A DNA stretch of 64,000 nucleotides, taken from positions 18,726,562 through 18,790,561 of the forward strand of contig OY759217.1 of assembly GCA_963662175.1 (NCBI GenBank). The letters are read 5' to 3'. Both the position numbers and the translations under genes were made by a program. This DNA comes from Aradus depressus. Its lineage: Eukaryota > Arthropoda > Insecta > Hemiptera > Aradidae. Below are positions 46,901 through 58,700 of the stretch, piece after piece (position 1 is the stretch's first letter; every line of letters begins with the position of its first letter). The notes beneath the pieces are model-generated. The model did not search any database. It had not been told where the DNA came from and saw only the letters and a program-made list of their open reading frames with translations.

Positions 46901-49715
46901 TACGTGAAAAAGTTACTGAATCGAAACAAAATATAAAAATCTCAAAAAGTAGTTTTACCTAGTGTTTTGAATGTATCATCCCATGGAATGTCTTCTTCAT
47001 TCGTTATCCTATATTACAAACAATTTTATAATAAAAATAAATAAAATAATGAATTAACACAATTACTACTGTAGTTAAAATAATATATTAAAACAAGTGA
47101 GCATCGAGTACATTTGACTGTAATATTATTACAATGCCCATTTGTTTTATATGCATCCCTAATTCAATTAGATTAGTTACAAGCCAACACATGAGCAAAG
47201 TGCGCAAATTACAAAAAATAAATAGCAACAATTGTAGTAAAGAAAAAACAAATATCTACAAAAAGGAATTTCAATTATTTTTTAAACAAATATTTAAGAG
47301 TTAGGTCGAGCTACTAGCGGTTTGGAAATATTCATTCTTTTGTGACACCTACGTTTGATTTAACATCAGCCTCAGTCTGGAGCTAACTATAGGGACATCC
47401 AATCAGGAGGACACTAGCTAGGGAGTTAGCAGAGAGAGATGGGGTGTGGCTTGAGCAGAAGGTAATTAATAAGAACAATTTTTTACCGTTAGACTTAATA
47501 CCGCCTTCCTGGTAGACAGCCTAAACTTGCTATAAAGGACATTCAACATAACGCTAATCAAGGGCGTTAGGAGGCAATGGTGACAACATTAGGCATTACA
47601 TCCATATGATCCTGGGGCTAACGATATGGAAGTCAAATCGCGAGCGCACTATACTGGGGTGCGGGGAGCGAACATTGATAGCCGCATTTCATAGCGTTAG
47701 GATACACAGCCAGCACAACCTGGAGTTAACTATAAGGAAATTCAACGTTACAGTGATCACGAGCGCTTATCTATTTCATCCATCATTACTTAAAGACAGA
47801 TACAGTTATTTCATGTTTTCTCAAGTTTTATATGAAAAACATTTAATCAATTTCTTCGTCAAATAATATAAATAACATTTTCGAGTAGCGAAAAATATGA
47901 GTGAAATCCACTATTTATGTTCATTATATTTACTGGTAATTTTCAATTTAAATATTTATTATTCAATTAATATTAATATACTTTCGCGCAATCCGTACCT
48001 ACCACCATATGTACCGGGTACGACAGGTAATATGAATACAATAAAATTTATACAGTTAGGTGTAACAACAACTAGAGTAAAAAAATTGTTTTTCGTTTTC
48101 GTCCCTCATAATATGGACAAAATCAAGAATGTAAATCTAAAACTACCATTATAAAGAAACATTCATTTTCTATACACATATATACAGTGAATATTGAGTA
48201 CCTGACGCTTTGTGATCCTCTGAGATGGGACGAGTCGCAATATGGTTGATCTTTGAGCCTGAAAGGAATTTTCCAAACAGACAAAGGTTCATTTCCAACG
48301 AAACTTTTGGCATCCTCTCCTCTTATGAGACTGTTTGATATACTTGGGTCTGCTTTGGCAGATCTTAGGGCGCTTACAATGTTGATATTGTATAAATGTA
48401 CCTAAAAAAACGAAGTCCAATACATTATTTTTTAAGACTAGTAAACTAAAATAATAATAGTGGTGAAGTATAGTAATTATGACAACAATAATTTTATAGA
48501 CATTGGAAAGATTGTACATCAATATTATCTGAGGTTATTATAACTTATTTTTTTATCGCACTCAAATCAGTATTTAGAAAATATTTATGCTCAAAAATGT
48601 TAAAATAAAACATGATAAAATCACTTTTTGAGCGTCACAATATCTAAAGGAAATTCATCCAGGGAATTAGGAAATTGTTCAAAAACTCAGAGCTAAGATT
48701 TATATACCTTATAGCTAAATTCATTAACTATAGAAGGTGTCGGCAACCTTATAATACTAGCGGGCCGCATTATACCCTTGGTATTCAAGTGCGGACAGCA
48801 AGTTTGTGAAATATTTATAAAAATTAACTCTATAAGTTACACAAAAATATAAATATTTTTTGAATGTGGGTTAGATTAGGTGAAAAACCATAAGTAAATG
48901 TGATGGAAAAATTATTTAAAAAAATATATACTATAGGCCTTTCGTTTATCTTCATTCTCTTGACTCGGTCACATTAGTATATATACTATATACTATATAC
49001 ACTATATACATTAGTATATATTTGTTAATTTATAAATAGTTAAAGACTTACGGCTTACAAATTTATGGTGGCTTCGAACGACAATATAGAGATATTTCAA
49101 TCGAAGACTCTCCGAGTGATCGCACAATGCCCACCATACTTTAGTGACAAGACTTGAACATACCCATACCAATGTTTCCACACCGAAATTTATTTATACA
49201 CCAATTCGGAAGTTTGCAAAATCGTGCATCCAAATTTACCCCATAATCCCCCCAAAAAAGATACTTTGGCACAGAGATCTACTATGAAGTTATACGAGGG
49301 TTAACCGCTGAATATTTTTCTATATTCCTCTAATAATATTTCTCTAGCCTTTCATAACATTGTTATTTTTATTTATCTTTTTACATTTTTTCTCTGTGTA
49401 TATATTATGTCAGTCCAGCCACTGTTTGTACTGTTTTATTTAAAATAAATAAAAAAAAAGTTGAAAGTTTGTTAAAAAAATATGATTACATTTCTCGCAC
49501 CAAAGTGCCGTGGAGACTATACGACCCTTGATCTATAGTAATAAAATATCTTTCTATAAAAATATAAAATTTTAAATTAGTTACCTGCTGACAAAAATAT
49601 ACTAAATCTTGATATTTTGCAGCTCTGTAGAGCAGTAAAACTTGATATATACTCTTTGCTCTCCAACGATCAAAGTACCTTCTGATAAAATGGACAGTTT
49701 CTTCGTTGAGTTTAC
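43965..49715 (-). CDS. ninaC exons: tail with C-terminal PDZ-ligand-like end
   Basis: Tail exons encode [49 protein letters not shown], a Lys/Asn-rich region, [20 protein letters not shown] and a final 124-residue stretch ending [12 protein letters not shown]. The NEEDIPWD and FNFQAMLRKT strings are ones I associate with arthropod class III myosin tails. The last three residues T-D-L fit a class I PDZ ligand, consistent with scaffold binding as for NINAC and INAD (inferred). The stop lies at 43965-43967. Confidence 0.85.
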
Positions 49716-52700
49716 CTTTGAATTAAGGAACAATATACACATCAATAATTGCTTTTGAAGTAATGCTTACAATCACATAAGTTCATTAACACCAGATCGA
49801 TTCTTCATCTTACCTGTTCGAACATTGATTAGTGAGCCATACTTTTTCCTTGCTACATATCCTTTGATGCCTGTAATAATAATCTTGCTAAAAATTACTG
49901 TTATTTTATTAATTTTATAAGAAAATAAATAATTTTGTAATTGATAAAATATTCATGTTAAAAGCCTTACTTTTTTGTATTATAACTGCGGCTTTATCCT
50001 CTGACAATTGAGTTTTTGTTCCTGCTGAAATAAAAATGTAGTATTTCATAACAAAAGTTATAGATTGAAAAATTAATAAAATAATAAAAAAAATAACAAT
50101 TGGATTTAAAAAAGGGAATAATATTTGACACTTTCAACAAGATTTTTCTATTGAATAAGGAATATATTGTTTATTTCTTTCACATTATTTCACAGTTAAA
50201 ATTAAGAATTTTCATTCTGATTACATAACTTTTTTTGTATTTTTAAATTCTTCTTTTATTTTTTATAAATGTTTTGAAATATAGTTAATGTCATATTTTT
50301 AAAGCATCTATAATGAGTTGCTTGTTGTAATAATGTAAATACAAAAATCAAAACAACTTTTACATTTCCAATAAATTATAATTAATAAAATATTTGTTAA
50401 TAATAAATAGAATCCATTATTATAACTGCTGCTAGGGGTAACACTTAGTATCTACTCCTCAGGGATGACTTCATTACCAGGCTCTGAGAGGGAAGCTTGT
50501 GTCGACAATACTCTTTTGTTGGCCACGTTTCGTTTGGCAAGAAAAGATCTTAACATTGATTGAACTTTTATAATTTTCTTTACTTGGGTTTCATACAATC
50601 TGTAAAATTTCAAATTTGTTATTAAGTAAGTAGATGACCATATAATATATTTGGTTCATAGCTAATATAGATACTGTTCGTTCGGAAATGTGTACCTCAT
50701 GAACCTTTCAATATACGTGTATTAGTTTTTCTAGTTTGAATCATTTCAAAGCTATCTAAAATATTTTAACAACTAAAACTGTGTAATACGATCTTAGAAT
50801 CAAAATTCACTTTGATTAAAAATTATTCCTACTTGACAGAAGCCTATTATAAATTTTGTGTAACAAGATATTTGATAAATAACTAAGGAATCCTGGAAAG
50901 AATTTGTTGACTCCTGAAATTGTCTTTCTGTGTATGTATGAATATGTAATTACAATTAAAACCTTACCTCGATAAGTATTCTTCATTGTAGTATTTAAGG
51001 AAAACCTTGGTACTCCCCAGAATCCAGCCTTCCATTTTCAGTCGGATCAATAGAAGACGACAATTATCTTTGGTGTTGTCTACAGTTTCATCAAAATCAA
51101 ATGCCAGAAACTTGTACCTGAGAAGTATTAAAAATAAATAAATGAAATAACAAAAAATTGCATTAAAAATAATAAAATACATTTTGTCGCTGGATTTTCT
51201 TCAATAAAAGAGACATAACTGATTGTTATGAGAAGTGAGGCTTCATGGTAGTTACACAATTTGGAGGACAGAGTAGAAAATGATAATAAAAGTATAAAAA
51301 TGTTCCATGCATGTATATTATTAGAGATAGTGGAGTTTCCGCAGATTTTTGATTCAATAGTATTACCTATCGGCCCTCTTATGAAAAGAGGTATTTTGAA
51401 ATGGAATGGAAAATTGTCTTTATTGTGATACGAACGTCCCATAAGAATAATAACATAAAAAATAAATGAAATAAAAATATAAAAGTATCAGAAAATAATA
51501 GTCGCTATGTAAATAACATGAGAATATAAGAGAATAAATCATAAAAAAGTGGAGTAAAAAAAGAAAACTTAAAACAATTAAACATCATTGAACTCTATAT
51601 GAATTTTATTATGCATACTATTATGTTTTTTTTCGTCAATGTAAAATATAGAAGTAAAAGAGGGCGCCGGGAGCGTCTTTGCCTGCTGAGCTCAGGGTCT
51701 TGCGTTCAAAACCCGGCCGAAGCTCTTAGGTTTCTTATCTGGGGGGAAAACCCTTGAGCAGGCCTTACTTCAGATGGGACGTTAAACGATGGTCCCGAGC
51801 CTGTACAATGTCAGGTCGTTAAAGACCTCTATCTGCGATGAATAATGTACGATATGACCTTGTAGTTAAAGCCCGGACATGAGTCACAATAATTAACTAG
51901 AAGCAAGAAAATACAAAACAATATTAGAAATAGATTTCTGGCTATCTGTTAAATTATAAGAAGCCTTACGATATTTTATATTAATTGTAGGTCATGAAAG
52001 TTCCCATCCGGAGAGTTCATTATCGAGTTCCTAGAAAATAGTACAACAGCAGCTGTACGAGTGTAAGCCTGCCATACACGGTCAGTTAAGTGTGTCACAT
52101 CATCTTGTTTTTTTTGGGGAATAAAAGTTTATTTTGAGCTTAGATTTGTTTGTTTAAATAAGTTATAATAAATTAAATTAAAAATGTCAAGTAATGAGGA
52201 ATTGTTGTTATATGGTGCTGTGGCTATTTACATTGTTGCATCCAAAAAAAGAAATCGAAGAAAAATTTGGGTTAAAGACTGGCTTTCAAAAAGGGCGAAA
52301 TATTCACATATAAATATTTTGGAGGAGCTCAGGTTTCATCCAAAAGATGGGAATAATTATTTGAGAATGTACGAAGAAACTTATCTTCAACTATATTCAT
52401 TAGTTTCTCCTTTAATAAAAAAGCAAGACACAAAAATGAGAAATGCAATAACCACTCACGAAAGACTGACAGCAACTCAAACTATTAATTTTTTTTGTTA
52501 CAGTCTCCTTACATGCTTTGGCATCAATTTCTTTAACTTTATTTACAAGCAACTCATAGGAAGCGTCCTTTTTTAATTTATTGTGGTAATCTTTTGATAT
52601 AACCTTCCATAAACATTCTTCTTGCCTCAATAAATCTATAAACTCAATAAAAAAGTCTTTACTCCAAGTAGACATAATTAAATCGTCTTTTTATTTTTTA

Positions 52701-55700
52701 AAAACAATAAAAAAAAAACACACACACTAAACAATAATTAATAATAAACTTTTAAAACTTAATTTTATTTATTGAAAACAAAGAATTCAAAATATACATA
52801 GAATAATTATTTTAACTTTTGATAATTGATAACACCGGAGCATGAGCAGAATGGCTAGTTTGAAGAACTGAACTGATTCAAACCCCACACACAGACAAAT
52901 AGGCTTGTCGTCAGTTCGATGTGTCACACCATTGGATGGAATTTCATCAAACCATCAGTTCATTTTTTTGGGATGATGTCATTCTACCCCATACACGTCA
53001 GTTTGGTGTGTCAGTTCGATGTGTTCAAGCCAAACTGAAACACCAAACTGACCGTGTATGACCCCCTTTAGATGAGGAGTCTTCTGGGCTAATATGTTGA
53101 TACTATCTTCTATCATAAATGGAAAATGTGATTACCTGTGAAGAAACTGAGGGAATGTAATTCTGTGAGAGAAGCCAGAGCGTCTGGCCTTGGCAGTGTC
53201 GATGACAGAGAGAGCTCTGAGCTGCTGTCTGATGATACTCTGTTGGAACCCACCAGGGTCCCCACTCAGGTCTGTCCTCAGGCATCGGACGAAGTGGTTG
53301 CTCCCTGTAGACAACATCCGGAGCAGCTCCAAACTGATCGACTTGAATGTCGCCGTTCCTGTTCTTATACCTCGAGTCTGGGAAAACTCTCCCTTCGACG
53401 CTGTATTATACGGCTGAAAGTACAATTTATTCTCATCAGGAAAAAAAAACGAATTGTCATTATAAATTATTAATGGGATCAAAGTGTAAACTATCAAGGT
53501 GTGCTTCAAGTGGCTAAATTAGTCTGTCGACGTAATCGATTTCAGCAAAGTTTTTAGGAAGTAATAATCGAAAAACACAATAATTGTCAAGTCGAAGTCT
53601 GAAAACTAGCAAGTGTTGGGCATGATTAGAACGACAATCAAATTATGGCAGCTCAGAGGAAGAGCGTTTGCCCACTGTGCTCAAAAACACTAGTTCGAAA
53701 CCTGACCGAGATGGAAAGTTTATATGAATGTTTACACTTTTCTACATAAAAAATATTATGAAATAACAATATTTCTTACTCTGGGTTTTCTTGTAGTATC
53801 TGCCATCAAGGCGGCACCCCAAAGACTTTTCTTTTCTTTTGATGCTTCACTACTAATTTTTATACCTTCAACATTTATTGTAAGATTTCCAGTTCTGTTC
53901 AGTTTATTTGTAAACAGTTGTTTAATGATAGGATTTGTGGAAAATCTTAAAATTTCAGTTATTTCAGGTGGCAAAAAGTCATGATTTTTATTACACATTG
54001 CTGATGCATCATAGTTCACTTTTCCAGTGTAGTGAGCAACGGAAAACTCCTCAGCTCCACTTATCCGAACATGGTTTCCTTCCTTTTTTTTATTCAACTT
54101 TTCTTTTATTGGAAAAAAAAAAAACATTATTAAATTAAATGAATCATTTTTATGGCATATTAAGATGGTAGATTAATAATCATGAATAATTACAAAAACA
54201 TAATCAGTGTTATATAGTGCAATTTAGTGACTTCATCTAACGAATGCATTGCCTCAAACGGTTAATTTAAATAGTTAGTGATATTAGGATAGTAGATGAA
54301 TAATAATGGATAATTACCAAAAACATAATCAGTGTTATAGTGCAATTTAGTGGCTTCATCTAACAAATGCATTATCCCAAAGGGTTTATTCAATAGTTCA
54401 TCCATTGTCTCTTTGTTGTCGTAAAATATAAATTTCATGACCTCGATTTCTTCTTCTTCCGTTTCTTGCTGAAAAAAAAAAATCTATTAATAAAGAAAGA
54501 AACATCAAAATTAAACACTATTTAAAGGAGATTTCTTACCATTTCAGATATATATATTTTTTGATTGTAGCAATACTGGAGCTGTTCGTTAAGACTGTTT
54601 ATGAAAAGTTGCTCTAGGCTATTTTCAGGGTAGCATTCAAACCCAAACAAATCTAAAATACCTAAGCAATGATGATCTCCACTGAAAACAAAATGTGAAA
54701 TTGCAAACAAAATACTGGAAAACAAAGAAAACATTATTGTAAAATATTTTGAACTATTAATATAATATTTTAAAATATTTCATCCGATTATTAACATTAG
54801 GGGAAGGATATTTATGAGAAAATAATATTATGCATATCAACAAATTTAAGATTTATGTGAAAATTAAAATCATCGATATACAAATACAACTCAATACTAA
54901 ATGTATTTTCAAATTTGATGAGTTTTGAGTTCAGTTTTGTAGTTTTTTAAAATACCTATATATGAAAATTATAATTAATGAGTTTCACTACAGGATGTGT
55001 AGGGATTAGGATTGGGAAGTGTAGGGTCAACCACCAGTTTATCTAAAGTCTAGGGAAAACTAAAACAAATTCTTTTTTAAAATGTCTAATAAAAACCCTC
55101 TAAGGAATATACCAATTAGGGCTTATTTTGGCAGCTGACTCGTCTAGGTAACTGTAGTAGTAGTCATTCATGTAAAAAAGCGGGAAAATCTCCGAAAATT
55201 TCCAAATTCAACCTTGAACCTTAGGTGGCCTTCACACCGGAGCGACATGCGACGCAACACGTGTTGGACACATTTGTAGGACACAGGGCTTTGACATCAA
55301 AGAGACAAGTGTTGCATGCACGTTGTACCAGTAACCCCGAATTATTGGTCACTAGTCAGTTGAAGTTGCTGTTCATAATTATGTCTTCATCATCATCAGA
55401 CGATAATATTGATGAGTGCGGTAATGAGTTCTAGACGAAAGGCTCAAAGAAGAAAACACCGAATGTGGGTGCACCTCTATTGGAGAAATAACGTAAAAAA
55501 TCATAGCCTTTACGTGATTTCAGAAGAACTGCTGGCACACCTCGAGAAATTTCAGCAGATGTACAAAATGAAGATCGAAAAGTTTCAGAAACTGTTGAGG
55601 ATTATTATTACCGTACACAAAACTATATGTTTCTCTTTGTTGGTCAAAATGTATACACATGTACACAATAAATTATTAAATTTATTTGCCATTAGTTTGG

Positions 55701-58700
55701 CATTTTAGTGCAGCAATGTGACATAAGTATGTAAGTGGCATGATGCCCATTTTGTTAACAAAACTTTGATCAGTGAGCAAAACGATTAACGAATTTACGT
55801 AGAATCAAGTGATCTAAAAAGATTAGTTTGAACAACCAAATTCATTTCAGATTATCACCCCTGTCAACGAAACCGTTAAACAATAATTATAATTTCAATA
55901 ATTTTATACATTAATATTTTAATTTTTTTTTTCTATTTTTCATTATTCTGTATTTATTTATTATACATATAAGGTAATAACCTGCAACAATGAAACATCG
56001 CCAAAAGAACGGACTGGTCGGTTCCATGCGACAAGTGTTGGACATGATTTGTGTTGGATACATTTGTGTCTTCAGTGTGAAAGCTCTCATTGATTTCTCG
56101 GTTTCATCCATGGGGACAAATGTGTCCAATGCGTCGCATGTCGCTCCGGTGTGAGAGCCACCTTAGACAACATTAATATTATACTTTAATTAGGTACCTA
56201 CTTGTTTGTGTGGTCGTGAGTTTTTTTTTGTTTTTTTTTTACATAATGAAATATCATTTATTTTTTTGTACTATAAGTATTATTATTTCACCTCTTTCGA
56301 AAATATTAGCTTTAACAAAATTATAGTAAACAGGTAAATTGTTCTTATTACTTAACAGTAGAACCTGTTTTAGGGCTGCTTACCAGAAATATATGAAGAG
56401 AAATCGAATATAGTAAATAATAAAAAAACAAAAAATTCAAAGCCAAGTTATATGTTTTTTTTTAACAAACAATTCTGATTATTTCACTGGCTGCAGTACA
56501 CATTTTCCTGTGACAAAACAGTCTAGCCAATTTTATTTTACTTCTATTCAGAGTAATGTATATTCGGATAACAATTACATAAACAGCGCTTATTATTAAA
56601 TAAAAAAAAAGAAAATTGAGAAAATGTTTTGTTAATTGGACGATTGACCCCTTTTTTTTTCTAAACATAGTGTATACATTTATGCTAATTGTGATAATAC
56701 AAGGTACAAAAATACAAGTGAGATAGAAAATAAAAGTACTGAACCAAAGGTCTCAAACGAAATTATTCAAGAAACATGCCATCAAAGGAAACGAAATGGA
56801 AGGAGACAATTAAAAAATATTTTTTCACTCAAACAGATTCAAATTTTTTTGTTTTTTCTTCGTGTTTGAGAGCAGTAAAAAAAAAGGATTTTAATGTGTC
56901 AAGTTCATTCTTCATATTAGCCGTGGTAGATAAATGTTTATACTTTTTATTCCTTCTGTTTTGTTTGAATGTGTTGTTAATTTCAACATTTTCATTCCTA
57001 AACCAAATTATCGAAAACAAATTTAATTTTTCGTTTACTTCAGAAGATTTTAATGCCGAAAAACATTAGCCGATGCAGTAAAAAAGGTATGTTTATGCGA
57101 AAAATACCTAGTTATCTGATGAAACCGATTATTTGTTTACAATTACTTAATGGCTTCAAAAATATATATGTCTACTTACAAGACAGCTCTAGAGAATGAA
57201 AGTTTATAGTTGATCATGTTGACGATCCAGTCGACCAGTCTTGTATAGAGTGTCTGGGCTAGGACGTTCCTGGCTGAGAGCGCTTCAGGTCTGGAGTGTC
57301 TCCTCCTGGCCGCTGTATCCTTCTCTATTACACAATAGTTGCAGAGCGACCAGGACACCTTTTTACCATCAACACTCAGCAGAGAGGCCACTAAAGTATA
57401 AACAAAAAAAAAATCAGTGGACCGTTTGCGCTAATATTCAATAGTTGATTTACATAGGGGCTTCTAAATCATCATACTAAATTTTGTATGGATAAATCAA
57501 TTAGATCGGCAGCTATTAGGGATTTTGAATTGAACCCCCCTATTATCCAGGCGTTATCGCTGAAATTTCAGGTCGATATGTTAATGATGTCTCCGGTTAT
57601 TGGAATTTTTGAGTTGAGCCACCCCTGTGGTCTCCCCTTCCCTTTTGCCGATTCCGCTGGGGGGTTCTGTTCACACATATAAAATTTCGTGTCGGTACAT
57701 TCATTCTGTTGGTTAATTCCGGCATTTCTTCCAGAGGTGTCTTCTTATTTTTTTCCGACAATATTTCGGGACTCTTACAAGTCCCTTCTTCCGGTCGCTA
57801 TGAACCTACGGAAGAAATGCCGGAATTAACCAACAGCGAAACATCCCAGAGAAATTTAAGAAATACATTTATTCTGTTATTAGAGTTTTTATGTTAAGCC
57901 TTCCCCTTAACCCCCTTCCCTTTGGTTGATTTGACTGAAAATCAATAGATGTTGTCGTTAGAGGGTTCTGGATTCACATATAAAATCTAGTGTCGAAACA
58001 TTTATTCTATCGGGAGTTATCGTGTTCACAGACAGCTAGAATGTTTTTTTCATATTTGGAATCTGGAGTTTGGGAAACATGAAATTCCATTGAAAACTCT
58101 ACATCGAATATTTGATCGATTACATAACTTCCCCCGTACTTCCTATAGCTGGGGATGTAAAAATATGCTAAGATTTTTCTATTTACATGAGTCTGCTTTA
58201 GGTTAGGTTTTATGACTCATGCCCTCATGGCTTTAACAACGAGGTCATATCGCCTACTACCAGAGCGCTCTCTGGTGGACATGAGCCCGACTCTACTGTG
58301 GGAGTCCTAAATTTTGCCTCGGTCGTGTTTCGAACCCACGATCTTGAGCTCAGAAGGCAAGCACGTATACCACTGAGCTAGCGGCGCCCTCCTGAGTCTG
58401 CTTTCGTTTTGAGAAAAATTATTCTTTCTCCTAACTAAGATTTCTTGATTTTTTTTTTAGAAAAAATAGTTTTTTCCTCACTCAGGACATTTCACCGTGG
58501 CAAGAACGATATGTTTTAATGAAATCGATCAACATTACCTTTGTCAACTAATTTCGCATCTTTGATATCCGTATTACCATCATCATCTTCTTTAAATTCA
58601 ACTTCCCCAAGTAGAATAATAGCAGCTAAAATCTTCCAAATCACTTGTTGGTGAGCATTTTCAAAATCGAGAAATGTCAGATTTTCTTTAAGTTTATCGA

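Larger units (their letters stand above)
52067..53065 (+). mobile_element. PIF/Harbinger-type DNA transposon, internally deleted
   Basis: Terminal repeats share CATACACGGTCAGTT, inverted at the two ends (52073 and ~53060). Just inside the left end, an ORF at 52184-52490 codes the N terminus of a Harbinger-like transposase ([45 protein letters not shown]). From the right, the minus strand 52675-52480 codes a MADF-like start ([20 protein letters not shown]). The two fragments collide at about 52490, so the middle of both genes is lost. It lies in a ninaC intron. Confidence 0.82.

Noticed and set aside
53138..53473. Plus-strand ORFs over 53138-53473
   Set aside because: Antisense to the ninaC motor exon 53413-53136, which has clear myosin motifs.
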